From positions 62,001 to 126,000 of the forward strand of contig NZ_LJGT01000036.1 of NCBI RefSeq assembly GCF_001751365.1: 64,000 bases of DNA, in the 5' to 3' direction. Both the position numbers and the translations under genes were made by a program. The notes beneath the pieces are model-generated. The model saw nothing but the letters and a program-made list of their open reading frames with translations. It was not told the DNA's origin and made no database searches. Source of the stretch: Streptomyces abyssalis (GTDB lineage Bacteria > Actinomycetota > Actinomycetes > Streptomycetales > Streptomycetaceae). Every line of letters starts with the position of its first letter. Positions within the stretch are counted from its first letter, which is position 1. Shown in pieces: positions 34,682-43,822 of this stretch.

Positions 34682-35635
34682 ATGGCAGGTCGGCACGGCC
34701 GGGACGGCGGGACGGGGCCCGGTCCCGGGCCGAGGAGGTCCGAGGCCGGGCCCGCATACGGCGCGGACTCGCCGCGCGGCGACACCCGGGGGATCGTCGG
34801 CGCGGGCGAGCTCTTCTCCCGCGTGCGCTTCCGGCGCCGGGCGGCCGCCGGGCCGCTGCGCCCGTACGTGGAGCACTACTGGCTGATCGACTGGGACCTG
34901 GAGCGGCCCCACCTCTCCCAGGTCGTGCCGCACCCCTCGGTCAACATCGTCTTCCAGCGCCACGGTGCGGGACCGCCCGGCGCCGAGGTGGCGGGCGTGG
35001 GGCTGGGCCTGTTCTCGATCACGCTGGAGGGGACGGGCCGGGTCTGCGGCGTGCAGTTCCGCCCGGGCGGCTTCCGGCCGTTCCTCACCCGCCGTGGCCA
35101 CGGGACCGTCGGAGAGCTGACCGGCCGGAGGGAGCCGCTCAGCGAGGTCTTCCCGGCCGCTGACGGCGTCTCCTTCGTCCCCGGCACGGTTCTGACACCC
35201 GCCGAGGAGGACGAGAGGGTCGCGGCGCTGGACGCCTTCCTGCTGGGCCTCGGCCCGGAACCCGACCCCGCGGCCGGGCGCGCCATGGAGCTGGCACATC
35301 TCGTACGTACCGACCGCGGCATCACCCGCGTCGAGCAACTCGCCCGCCACGAAGGGGTGTCGGTGCGTTCGCTGCAGCGGCTCTTCGCCAACTGCGTCGG
35401 TGTGAGCCCCAAGTGGGTCATCCTGCGCTACCGCATCCACGAGGCGCTGGAGCAGGCAGCCGGGCATCCGGACATCGACTGGGCGCGGCTGGCCGGCGAA
35501 CTCGGCTACAGCGACCAGGCGCACCTCGTGCGGGACTTCACCGGCACGGTCGGGCTGCCGCCGGCGGAGTACGCACGCGCCGCCGGCGGACCCGCGTCGT
35601 ACCTTGACTCCTCACCGGGGTCCGCGGGTCACTAG
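34682..35635 (+). CDS. AraC-family regulator with DUF6597-type sensor domain
   Basis: 317 residues. The N-terminal sensor (about 55-200) has RPYVEHYWLIDWDL and HPSVNIVF, typical of DUF6597 domains; the C-terminal AraC helix-turn-helix pair (about 205-300) shows VEQLARHEGVSVRSLQRLF, SPKWVILRYRIHEA and LGYSDQAHLVRDFTGTVG. The first 45 residues are Gly/Pro/Arg-rich and may not be translated; an in-frame later GTG is possible. Its stop lies 9 bp before the AfsR-type gene. Confidence 0.88.
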   Translation: MAGRHGRDGGTGPGPGPRRSEAGPAYGADSPRGDTRGIVGAGELFSRVRFRRRAAAGPLRPYVEHYWLIDWDLERPHLSQVVPHPSVNIVFQRHGAGPPGAEVAGVGLGLFSITLEGTGRVCGVQFRPGGFRPFLTRRGHGTVGELTGRREPLSEVFPAADGVSFVPGTVLTPAEEDERVAALDAFLLGLGPEPDPAAGRAMELAHLVRTDRGITRVEQLARHEGVSVRSLQRLFANCVGVSPKWVILRYRIHEALEQAAGHPDIDWARLAGELGYSDQAHLVRDFTGTVGLPPAEYARAAGGPASYLDSSPGSAGH

Positions 35636-35644
35636 GCTGCCTCC

Positions 35645-38605
35645 GTGCGCTCCGGCTCCCCCGACACGGGCTCCCCTCGCGCGGCAGGCGCCGTGGAGGG
35701 CCACGGGGGGCGGCTCCGTTTCGCCGTGCTGGGCCCGGTCCGCGTGTGGTCGGGCGGGACTCTCCTCCCCCCGGGTTCGCCCCGGCAGCAGGCGCTGCTG
35801 GCGGCATTGCTGCTGCGCGGAGGCCGCACCGCGACGGCCTCCGAGCTCATCGACGCCGTCTGGGGGGAGAACCCGCCGGAGGCCGCGGTCGCCTCGCTGC
35901 GCACGCACGCCTCGCGGCTGCGCAAAGCCCTCGGTCCGGACGGAGGGCGGAGCCTGCTGAGCAGCTCCGGCGGCTACGCGCTTCGGGTGGAGCGCGGGGC
36001 GCTCGACCTCGATGTCGCCGAGGAGTACGCGGCGCGGGCCGGCAAGGCGGAGAGCGACGGCGAACCCGGCACGGCGAGGAACCTGCTCGAAGCCGCTCTC
36101 GCGCTGTGGGAGGGCGAGACGATGGCCGGTGTGCCGGGTCCGCACGCCGGCGCGCAGCGCGCCCGCATCGAGGAGCGGCGGCTTCAACTCCTCGAAGCCA
36201 GACTGGAGATGGACCTGCGCACGGGCCGTCACGCGCAGGCGGTGACCGAACTGACGGCGCTGACGTCGGCCCATCCCCTCCGCGAGCGGCTGCGGGCGCA
36301 GCTGATGGTGGCGCTGTACCGCAGCAACCGCCAGGCCGAGGCGCTCGGTGTCTACTCGGACTGCAGACGGCTGCTGGCCGGCCACTCGGGCGTCGGGCCT
36401 TCCCGGCAGCTGCGTGAGCTGAACCGGCGGATCCTCCAGGCCGATCCCTCGCTGGCGGCGCCCTCGGGCACGCTCGGCTCCGGGGCGTCCCCCATGCTGC
36501 TGCATCCGGCGGGGACCTCGCTCTCCTCCGGCGGCTTCACGGGGCGGGGCGCGGTGGTGAAGGAACTCGTACGGCGGCTGGCCGGCGACGACGGGCAGCT
36601 GACGGTGATCGCGGGCATCGCGGGTGTGGGCAAGACGGCGCTCTCGGTGCACGTGGCCCACGCTGCCCGGGCGCTCTTCCCGGACGGTCAGCTCCAGGTC
36701 GATCTGCGGGGCGCCGGCGCCGGGGCGCTGGAGCCCAGGGACGTACTCGGAACCTTTCTGCGGGCGTTGGGCACCGCGCCCTCGGCCGTGCCCGACTCCA
36801 CGGACGAACGAGCGGCCCTGTACCGGTCGTTGCTGCACGGACACCGGTTTCTCATCGTGCTCGACAACGCGCGCGACGCGGCCCAGGTCCGTCCGCTCCT
36901 GCCCGGCACCCCCGACTGCGCCGTGCTGGTCAACAGCCGCAGCCGTATGGCGGACCTGGCGGGGGGCCACCTCGTGGAACTCGACGTGATGGAGCCCGAG
37001 GACGCCCTGGAGCTGTTCACGAACATCCTCGGCGAGGAACGCACCGCCCGGGAGCGCGACGCCGCTCTGGACGCCGTAGCGGCCTGCGGCTTCCTGCCGC
37101 TGGCGATACGCATAGCCGCCTCACGGCTGGCGTCCCACGGCGACTGGACGCTCTCCGGGTTCACGGCCAGGCTCGCCGACAAGCGGAACCTGCTGAACGA
37201 GCTGCGTACGCACGACCTCGCGGTGGCAGCGGCCTTCCGCCTGAGCTATGACCGCCTGACGCCGCAACAGGCCCGCGCCTTCAGGCTGCTGGGCCTTCAG
37301 GACCACCCGGAGATCTCCCTGCATGCCGCGGCGGCGCTGCTGGACCTCGGCCCGCACGACACCGAGGAGGTCCTGGAGTCCCTCGTCGACACCTCCCTGC
37401 TGGAGTCGGCCGCCGCCGGCCGGTACCGCTTCCACGACCTCATCCGCCTCTTCGCGCGCACCCGCGCCTACGTCGACGAGGAGCCGCGCCGGCGGCTCGG
37501 CGCGCACTCCCGGCTGCTGGACTTCTACCTCGCGACCACCGCCGGCGTGTATGCCCTGGAGCGCCCGGCTCAGCCGCTGGTGGACCATCTGGAACCCACC
37601 GTCCATCCGGGTCTGGTCTTCCCCGGCAGAGCGCACGCGCTGGAGTGGCTCTTCTCCGAGGAGCGCTGCATGCTCGCCTGCGCCGCCCAGCTCACCGGCA
37701 GCGGCTTCCTGCGGCGTTCCGTCGATCTGGTGCGGCTGCTGTCCGACCTTGCAGGCGACACCTCCGACTCGCGTCATATCGAGAGGGTGAGCAGCACCCT
37801 GCTGACGGCCGCGTGCGCGGCCGGTGACGAGCACGCGCAGGCCCGTATGGAGGTGACGCTGAGCTGGACCGAGATCGTCGCAGCGCGATTCGACGAGGCG
37901 GACAGGCACGCGCGAGCGGCCGTGGCGCTCGCGGCCTCGGCCGGAGACCGGTGCACGGCGTCGACGGCCATGAACGACCGCGGCATCGTCGCGCTCCAGC
38001 AGAACCGGCCGGGCGACGCCGAAACCCTCCTGCGCGAGGCCCTGGAGGCCTTCCGCGCCGACGGCAACAGACCGGCGGAGGCCAGCGCTCTGTGCAATCT
38101 CTCCCGTGCTCATCTGGCGGCCGGCCAGGTCGAGGAAGCGGTCCGCCTGGCCCGGCAGGGGGTCGGCATCTACCGGCAGACCGGCGCGACCATGCGGCTC
38201 GCGAACGCCATGTACGCGCTGGGCACCGCCCTGACCCGGTCCGGCGGACTCGCGGAGGCCGCGGACCGTCTCACCGATGCGCTGGCCGTCTTCCGGAGCA
38301 GCCGCCACCGGTTCTGGACGGGGATGACACACCTCCGGCTCGCCGAGGTGCACCTGGCGGCACGACGTCACGCCGAGGCGGCCGACGAGGCGGAGCGAGC
38401 CGTGGCGTTGCTGCGCGGATGCGGGGAGCTGTGGAGCGCCCGGACCCTGACCGTGCTGGGCCGGGCGCTGCACGGCACGGGCGAGACCCAACGGGCGCGG
38501 ATGTGCTGGCGGGAGGCGCTGACCGTGTGTGAGCGACTGGGCTCCCACGACAGCGAGGAGCTGAGATCCCTGCTCGCCGGGCACGGCTCGGACGGCCCGC
38601 CCTGA
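35645..38605 (+). CDS. AfsR/SARP-family regulator (wHTH-BTAD-NB-ARC-TPR)
   Basis: 986 residues. OmpR-type winged helix about 23-120 (LRFAVLGPVRVW, LIDAVWGENPPEAA), bacterial transcriptional activation domain about 125-275, STAND ATPase with Walker A GIAGVGKT (324-331) and Walker B FLIVLDNAR, then helical and TPR-like repeats about 590-980. This is the classical AfsR layout: an ATP-gated activator of secondary metabolism or morphology, often phosphorylated by Ser/Thr kinases. No biosynthetic cluster is adjacent. GTG 35645 is nine bases after the AraC stop and has TAGGCT just upstream, so it may be leaderless. Confidence 0.93.
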   Translation: MRSGSPDTGSPRAAGAVEGHGGRLRFAVLGPVRVWSGGTLLPPGSPRQQALLAALLLRGGRTATASELIDAVWGENPPEAAVASLRTHASRLRKALGPDGGRSLLSSSGGYALRVERGALDLDVAEEYAARAGKAESDGEPGTARNLLEAALALWEGETMAGVPGPHAGAQRARIEERRLQLLEARLEMDLRTGRHAQAVTELTALTSAHPLRERLRAQLMVALYRSNRQAEALGVYSDCRRLLAGHSGVGPSRQLRELNRRILQADPSLAAPSGTLGSGASPMLLHPAGTSLSSGGFTGRGAVVKELVRRLAGDDGQLTVIAGIAGVGKTALSVHVAHAARALFPDGQLQVDLRGAGAGALEPRDVLGTFLRALGTAPSAVPDSTDERAALYRSLLHGHRFLIVLDNARDAAQVRPLLPGTPDCAVLVNSRSRMADLAGGHLVELDVMEPEDALELFTNILGEERTARERDAALDAVAACGFLPLAIRIAASRLASHGDWTLSGFTARLADKRNLLNELRTHDLAVAAAFRLSYDRLTPQQARAFRLLGLQDHPEISLHAAAALLDLGPHDTEEVLESLVDTSLLESAAAGRYRFHDLIRLFARTRAYVDEEPRRRLGAHSRLLDFYLATTAGVYALERPAQPLVDHLEPTVHPGLVFPGRAHALEWLFSEERCMLACAAQLTGSGFLRRSVDLVRLLSDLAGDTSDSRHIERVSSTLLTAACAAGDEHAQARMEVTLSWTEIVAARFDEADRHARAAVALAASAGDRCTASTAMNDRGIVALQQNRPGDAETLLREALEAFRADGNRPAEASALCNLSRAHLAAGQVEEAVRLARQGVGIYRQTGATMRLANAMYALGTALTRSGGLAEAADRLTDALAVFRSSRHRFWTGMTHLRLAEVHLAARRHAEAADEAERAVALLRGCGELWSARTLTVLGRALHGTGETQRARMCWREALTVCERLGSHDSEELRSLLAGHGSDGPP

Positions 38606-38704
38606 CGGCCGGGCGCGGTGCCGGCCCCTGCGCTGCGGGGGGCCGCGCGCGGTGCCGGAGCCGTGGCCTCCCGCGCGCACGCGTGCGGGGCGCGGTGCGC
38701 GCCG

Positions 38705-39640
38705 TCAGTGGCAGCCCAGGTTCCGGCAGGCCGCCGCCGCCCCGATGAGTCCGGCGTCGGTTCCCATCTGCGCCGGCACGATCTCCAGGCCCTGCACGAA
38801 CGACAGCGTCGCGTAGTCGCGCAACGCCCGCCGCAGCGGCGCGAAGAGGACCTCGCCGGCCTTCGCGACTCCCCCGCCGAGCACCGCTATCTCGACCTCC
38901 ACGAGCGTGGCCGTGGCGGCGATGCCGGCGGCCAGCGCCCGGGCCGCGCGCTCGAACGAGGCGATGGCGACGGGGTCGCCGTCCCTGGCCGCCGCGGCGA
39001 CGGCGGCGGCGGAGGCGTCGCCGTCCGGACCCGGGCGCCAGCCCCGGTCCAGCGCGCGGCGGGCGATGTTGGGTCCGCTGGCGATGCGTTCGACGCAGCC
39101 CCGCCCGCCGCAGGGGCAGCTGTCGCCGTCCAGGTCGACGCTGATGTGGCCGATGTGCCCCGCGTTCCCGCTGGGGCCGGGGTGCAGTTCGCCGCCGAGG
39201 ACCAGTCCGCCGCCGACGCCGGTGGAGACCACCATGCACAGCGCGCCCGTACGCCCGCGCGCCGCTCCCTGCCAGTGCTCGGCCGCGGCCATCGCCACGC
39301 CGTCGCCGACGAGGGTCACCGGCAGCCCGCCCGTACGTTCGCGGACGCCCTGGAGGAGTGGATACTCGCGCCAGCCCGGGATGTTGACCGGCGAGACCGT
39401 GCCTGCCTTGGCGTCGACCGGCCCCGCGCTGCCGATGCCGACGGCGCGGACGCCGGGCCACATCGCCGACGCGGCGAGCTCCTCCAGGACCTCACCCAGG
39501 GCTGCCATGACCTGCTCGCCCTCCCCCTGGGGCGGCGTCGGGCGCTGTGCCCGCAGGAGCAGGCCGCCGCCGCTGTCCACCAGAGCGCCCGCGATCTTGG
39601 TGCCGCCGATGTCGAGGGCGGCCACGAGGTCCGTGTGCAT
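38705..39640 (-). CDS. ROK-family sugar kinase (glucokinase-like)
   Basis: 311 residues from ATG 39640. The ATP-binding DIGGTKIAGALV is intact, the central STGVGGGLVL and zinc motif CPCGGRGCVE with upstream GHIGHIS are present, and no helix-turn-helix precedes them, so this is a kinase, not a regulator. It likely phosphorylates glucose or N-acetyl-hexosamine in the cytosol. It is divergent from a LacI regulator with a perfect palindrome in the shared promoter region. The conserved catalytic Asp is in GDGVAMAAA. Confidence 0.9.
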   Translation of the reverse strand: MHTDLVAALDIGGTKIAGALVDSGGGLLLRAQRPTPPQGEGEQVMAALGEVLEELAASAMWPGVRAVGIGSAGPVDAKAGTVSPVNIPGWREYPLLQGVRERTGGLPVTLVGDGVAMAAAEHWQGAARGRTGALCMVVSTGVGGGLVLGGELHPGPSGNAGHIGHISVDLDGDSCPCGGRGCVERIASGPNIARRALDRGWRPGPDGDASAAAVAAAARDGDPVAIASFERAARALAAGIAATATLVEVEIAVLGGGVAKAGEVLFAPLRRALRDYATLSFVQGLEIVPAQMGTDAGLIGAAAACRNLGCH

Positions 39641-39718
39641 GGGTGATGTTCTCCCGGGGAGGGGGCCGGAGACCCGCCCCCGGCCGGGAACGGTCGAGAG
39701 ATCAGTCTGGCGTTTTGT

Positions 39719-39730
39719 GACAACGTTGTC
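39719..39730. promoter_or_regulatory. LacI-type operator
   Basis: GACAACGTTGTC, a perfect 12-base palindrome with a central CG, in the divergent region between the ROK kinase and the LacI gene. This is the classical LacI/GalR operator form. Confidence 0.75.
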
Positions 39731-39797
39731 CAGACTGCTGTGCGAGGCAGCTATGCTGCTCGCTGCCACTCCACGCATCAAGGGGGACCCGACAGCC

Positions 39798-40847
39798 GTG
39801 ACCGAGACCGTACGATCCGCCGCATCCCGCGCGTCCGGGGCCCGTTACGGCAACCGGCCCACCATGAAGGACGTCGCCGCCCGCGCCGGAGTCGGCCTCA
39901 AGACGGTCTCCAGAGTCGTCAACGGCGAGGCGGGGGTCTCGCCCGACACGGAACGCCGCGTGCAGGAGTCGATCACCGCTCTGGGGTTCCGGCGCAACGA
40001 CAGCGCGCGCATCCTCCGCAAGGGCCACACCGCCAGCATCGGGCTCGTGCTGGAGGATCTCGCCGATCCCTTCTACGCACCGCTGAGCCGGGCGGTGGAG
40101 GAAGTCGCCCGCGCACACGGGGCACTGCTGATCAACGGCTCCAGCGCCGAGGACCCCGAGCGTGAGCAGGAGCTGGTCCTCGCCCTGTGCGCGCGGCGCG
40201 TCGACGGCCTCGTCATCGTCCCGGCCAGCGACGACCACCGCTATCTGGAACCGGAGATGGCCGCGGGTGTGGCCACCGTCTTCGTCGACCGCCCCCCGGG
40301 CAACGTCGAGGCGGACCAGGTGCTCGTCGACAGCTTCGCCGGTGCCCGCGAAGGCGTCGCGCATCTCATAGCGCACGGACACCGGCGCGTCGGCTTCATC
40401 GGCGACGTGCCCCGCATCCACACCGCGCACGAGCGGATAAGGGGTTACGAGGCGGCGATGTCCGGCGCGGGGCTCCCCGTGCACCCGGGCTGGCTGGCAC
40501 CGGGCTCCACGGACCCCGGGCGGGTGCGCGCGGACGCCGAACGCATGCTGAACGGGCCCGAGCCGGTCACCGCGGTCTTCGCGGGCAACAACCGTGTGAC
40601 GGTCACGCTGGTGCGGGTGCTGGCGGAACTCGACCGCCCCGTCGCGCTCGTCGGCTTCGACGACTTCGAACTCGCCGACATGCTCTCGCCCCCGGTGACC
40701 GTCGTGGCGCAGGACCCGGCCCAACTCGGCCGCACGGCCGCCGGTCTGCTCTTCCGGCGGCTGGAGGGCGCACACGACCCGCCGTGCCTGATGACGCATC
40801 CGACGACGCTGATCACGCGGGGATCGGGCGAACTGCCCCCTGCCTGA
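39798..40847 (+). CDS. LacI-family transcriptional regulator
   Basis: 349 residues from GTG 39798, with AAGGGGG upstream. After a 20-residue head comes the LacI helix-turn-helix (TMKDVAARAGVGLKTVSRVV) with the hinge helix ESITALGFRRN, then a periplasmic-binding-protein-like sensor (SIGLVLEDLADPFYAPL, VFVDRPPGN, HRRVGFIGD). The C-terminus RTAAGLLFRRLEG is typical. It probably represses the divergent ROK kinase and itself through the palindrome at 39719. Confidence 0.93.
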   Translation: MTETVRSAASRASGARYGNRPTMKDVAARAGVGLKTVSRVVNGEAGVSPDTERRVQESITALGFRRNDSARILRKGHTASIGLVLEDLADPFYAPLSRAVEEVARAHGALLINGSSAEDPEREQELVLALCARRVDGLVIVPASDDHRYLEPEMAAGVATVFVDRPPGNVEADQVLVDSFAGAREGVAHLIAHGHRRVGFIGDVPRIHTAHERIRGYEAAMSGAGLPVHPGWLAPGSTDPGRVRADAERMLNGPEPVTAVFAGNNRVTVTLVRVLAELDRPVALVGFDDFELADMLSPPVTVVAQDPAQLGRTAAGLLFRRLEGAHDPPCLMTHPTTLITRGSGELPPA

Positions 40848-40871
40848 GGGCACTTGGCGGCTTCCCCGGGG

Positions 40872-40908
40872 GGCAGCGGACCCAGGCAGCAGACCCAGGC
40901 AGCGGACC
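40872..40908. repeat. 13-bp tandem repeat, nearly three units
   Basis: GGCAGCGGACCCA, GGCAGCAGACCCA and a truncated third unit GGCAGCGGACC, downstream of the LacI stop. One base differs between units. Confidence 0.85.
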
Positions 40909-40999
40909 GGCCGCGGTACACCGGCTGCGGCGAAGTGCCGCCCGGCGCAACGGCACTTGGACACCCGGCCCCGGCCCGTCTCCCGCGCCGCCGCGCCGG

Positions 41000-41755
41000 T
41001 CAGGCGGGGAGGACCGAGCCGAAGAGGGCTTCCGCCGCGTCCACGGCCGCCGCCAGGGCCTCCGGCTGCGTGCCCGCCGCTGCGAGTACGCCGTCGACGC
41101 CGCGCAGCCCCGCGCGGTCCAGCAGCGTCTTCTCATTGGTCACCCAGTCCCCACGCGCGGCGAGGACGGCGTGCGCATGCTGCATCGCGGCGACGGCGAT
41201 CGTGCCGGCGACTTCGGTACGGCCGCCACGCGGAACGTGGTTGGCCCTGGCATAGGAGAGCGTGGCCCCGGCCGTCTCCCGCCACCACGCGGAAGCCGAG
41301 GTACGCAGCGCGGAGGGGTAGGCCGGGCGGGGCAGTTCGCCGCGCAGCACCTCGTTCAGGGCGAGTTCGCCGACCACGAGGTAACTGGGGATGCCCGCCA
41401 GGTGGAACATGAGCTGCTCCCGGTGGAAGCGCCCCTGCTCGGCCTCCGCGATCTCGTGCTCCACCACGTCGAGATCGCGGTAGTGGACGTCCGTACGGCG
41501 GCCGTCGACGGTCAGCCAGGCGCCTCCGTTGAAGACGCCGCCGCCCCACTCGCCGATTCCGCTCACCTCGCCCGGCCAGCCGAGCGCGCGCAGATCGCCG
41601 GGATCGAAGGCGCCCCGGTAGTAGAGGGCGAAGTCCCAGTCGCTGCCCGGACGTTGAGTGCCCTGGGCGCGGGACCCGCCGAGGGCGACGGCTTCGACGG
41701 CGGGCAGCGCGGCGAGCGCGTCGGCGACGTGGTCGGGGAAGGCCTGATCGTCCAT
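41000..41755 (-). CDS. Nucleotidyltransferase-domain protein (aminoglycoside adenylyltransferase-like fold)
   Basis: 251 residues. The polymerase-beta-like nucleotidyltransferase motif is VALGGSRAQGTQRPGSDWDF (GS then DxD), at about residues 23-42, with the third Asp in RRTDVHYRD. The C-terminal half is helical (LRTSASAWWRETAGATL) as in DUF4037/KNTase-C-type proteins. It may nucleotidylate a small molecule or antibiotic; it could also be a minimal toxin-like transferase, but no antitoxin is adjacent. Start ATG 41755. Confidence 0.8.
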   Translation of the reverse strand: MDDQAFPDHVADALAALPAVEAVALGGSRAQGTQRPGSDWDFALYYRGAFDPGDLRALGWPGEVSGIGEWGGGVFNGGAWLTVDGRRTDVHYRDLDVVEHEIAEAEQGRFHREQLMFHLAGIPSYLVVGELALNEVLRGELPRPAYPSALRTSASAWWRETAGATLSYARANHVPRGGRTEVAGTIAVAAMQHAHAVLAARGDWVTNEKTLLDRAGLRGVDGVLAAAGTQPEALAAAVDAAEALFGSVLPA

Positions 41756-41834
41756 GCCGGACAGGTATACCCGCCCGGCCGGAGCTGTGCCGTACGCCCG
41801 CGTTCCCGTCCGGCGGTTCGGCGCGGGGCGGGCC

Positions 41835-41884
41835 CGGCGGGCGTCAGCGCACCGGGAGGCCGGCGGGCGTCAGCACACCGGGAG
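41835..41884. repeat. 26-bp tandem duplication at the 3' end of the kinase gene
   Basis: A 24-base unit (CGGCGGGCGTCAGC..CACCGGGAG, starting at 41835 and 41861) recurs with an offset of 26 bp and one mismatch (41849 versus 41875). The second copy contains the kinase stop codon; the first copy lies just beyond it. Confidence 0.85.
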
Positions 41885-43765
41885 ACCCGGCACGGGCTTG
41901 TCGTTGTCTCCGCCCTTGATGTAGACGTCGCTCACGAACACGCGCTTGTTGCCGCTGTCGTCGTCCGTCTTCGCCCACCAGACGTTCGTCCAGCGTCCGG
42001 AGGTCTCGCGGTGCCGGAGCTTGGCCTGGCAGAAGAAGTAGTTGGTTCCCGCGTTGAGCCGGCCGACCGGCTTGTGCTGTGCGTTGTAGGACGTAGCAGC
42101 CTTCCACACCGTGCAGTCGAACTTCTCCTTCGTGCCGGGCCTGGGATGGCAGACCGGGTCGGGGCCGGGTGCGCCGCCGCTGCCGCCCGCGCTGCTTCCG
42201 CCCGAACCGGACGAGCCCGGCGGGCCGCCGGAGTCCGCTCCGCCAGGTCCCTTGCCACCGCTGCCCCCGTCGGCGCCCTTGCCGCCCCGGCCGTCCTTGC
42301 CGCCGGAGGGGCCGCCTGCCGAGGCGCCCGGCTTGGAGCCCGCGCTCTTGTCACCGCCCGGTGGCGGCCCGGCTTTCTCCGGGACGCTGCCGCCGCCCTT
42401 GCCGGACTCCTGCTTTCCTGCCCCGGGGGAGCCGGCCTCGCCGGAGCCGCCGCCCGCGCGGGCGCCTTCGCCGCCCGTCCCCGACATGACGGCGTACGTG
42501 GCGCCGGCACCCGTCAGCAGGACCGCGGTCACCGCGGCGGCGACGGCAGCGCGTCGCCGCCGGCCGCCCGCCCGCTCGCCCCGCGTACGGACGGTGTGCT
42601 GGTCGGTGTCCCTGCCCGGGGCGGAAGCGGGTCCGGCAGCGGAAGCGGACACGGAGGCGGCGCCCGGCACCTGGCCGGGCCGCGAGCCGAACCCGCCCCG
42701 CGCACCGTGGTGTTGAGGCCGCCGGCCGCTGCCGCCCGGGGCGGCGGCCTTCCCGCCGTCCCCTGAGCCGGGGCCCTGCTCCTGCGCCGTCCTGCCCAGC
42801 CGCATCGTCGCGGACGGGCCGGCCGGCGGCGGCGTGCCCTTGGCAACCGCGTCCAGCAGGGCCGTCGCGCGTTCGGCGTCGGCACGCCTGCCCGGGTCCT
42901 TCTCCAGCAGTTCCGCCAGTACGGGCCCGAGCGGCCCGGCACGCAGGGGTTCGGGCAGCGGTTCGACGACGATCGCGTTGAGGGTGGACCAGGTCGAGGT
43001 GCGGCGGAAGGGGGCGGCGCCCTCGACCGCGGCGTAGAGGGTCGCGCCCAGCGCCCACACGTCGCAGGCCGCACGGGGCGCTTCGCCACGGGCCCGCTCC
43101 GGCGCCAAGTAGTCGAGAGAGCCGACGAGTTCGCCGCTTCCCGTCAGCTGCGTACTGGCTCCGTCGTCCGGGTCCTCCACCGCGGCGATGCCGAAGTCGG
43201 TGAGGACGACCCGCTCCGAGCCGTTCTCCAGCAGCACGTTGCCGGGCTTGACGTCGCGGTGGAGGACACCGGCCCGGTGGGCGGCCGCGAGGGCGTCCAT
43301 CACCTTCGCGCCGATGGCGGCGGCCTCGCGCGGTTCGACCGTGCCGCGTTCGCGGAGCACGTCGTCCAGCGAGGGACCCTCGATCAGCTCCATCACGATG
43401 ACGGGACGGCCCTCGTGCTGGGCGACGTCGTGCACCGAGACGACTCCGGCGTGCCGTACGCGCGCGGCTGCCCGCGCCTCGCGCTGCATCCGGGTCCGCA
43501 GCTCGTCCAGTTCACCGCCGGCCGCGTCGGTGAAGGTCCGCAGTTCCTTGACGGCGACCTCTCTGCCGAGCACCTCGTCGACCGCGCGCCAGACCACGCC
43601 CATGCCCCCGCGGCCGAGACGCCCCGTCACCCGGTAGCGGCCGGCGAGGACGCGGCCGGCCTCCGCCGGGCCGGTGCTCCGTCCTGCCGGTCCGCCGCCG
43701 TCGCCCGCGGGGCCCGGCTGCCCGATCCCGCCGCTCTCGGGCGGCTGCTCCCCCGGTGTCCGCAC
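41870..43765 (-). CDS. PASTA-less Ser/Thr protein kinase with extracytoplasmic domain
   Basis: 631 residues from GTG 43765. The Hanks-type kinase domain spans about 42-300: glycine loop GRGGMG, Lys73 in VAVKEL, catalytic HRDVKPGN (Asp171) and DFG (Asp190). A disordered juxtamembrane region leads to one transmembrane helix near 400-420 (AAVAAAVTAVLLTGAGATYAV). Outside, about 120 residues of Gly/Ser/Lys/Pro linker hold a C-terminal domain of about 85 residues with four Cys (FDCTVWK, NYFFCQAKL), which may bind a ligand. It probably relays an envelope signal; targets unknown. Confidence 0.92.
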   Translation of the reverse strand: MRTPGEQPPESGGIGQPGPAGDGGGPAGRSTGPAEAGRVLAGRYRVTGRLGRGGMGVVWRAVDEVLGREVAVKELRTFTDAAGGELDELRTRMQREARAAARVRHAGVVSVHDVAQHEGRPVIVMELIEGPSLDDVLRERGTVEPREAAAIGAKVMDALAAAHRAGVLHRDVKPGNVLLENGSERVVLTDFGIAAVEDPDDGASTQLTGSGELVGSLDYLAPERARGEAPRAACDVWALGATLYAAVEGAAPFRRTSTWSTLNAIVVEPLPEPLRAGPLGPVLAELLEKDPGRRADAERATALLDAVAKGTPPPAGPSATMRLGRTAQEQGPGSGDGGKAAAPGGSGRRPQHHGARGGFGSRPGQVPGAASVSASAAGPASAPGRDTDQHTVRTRGERAGGRRRRAAVAAAVTAVLLTGAGATYAVMSGTGGEGARAGGGSGEAGSPGAGKQESGKGGGSVPEKAGPPPGGDKSAGSKPGASAGGPSGGKDGRGGKGADGGSGGKGPGGADSGGPPGSSGSGGSSAGGSGGAPGPDPVCHPRPGTKEKFDCTVWKAATSYNAQHKPVGRLNAGTNYFFCQAKLRHRETSGRWTNVWWAKTDDDSGNKRVFVSDVYIKGGDNDKPVPGLPVC

Positions 43766-43822
43766 TGCCCGTCCCCTCTTGCCGCGTACCGCTTCGTCGC
43801 GTGAAGGGCAAGACTACGGGCC

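Noticed and set aside
35645..38605. Antibiotic cluster near the SARP gene
   Set aside because: No synthase, tailoring or resistance genes nearby; only primary metabolism and regulators.
41000..41755. Nucleotidyltransferase as toxin of a MNT/HEPN pair
   Set aside because: No HEPN antitoxin gene beside it and it is longer than typical MNT toxins or antitoxins.
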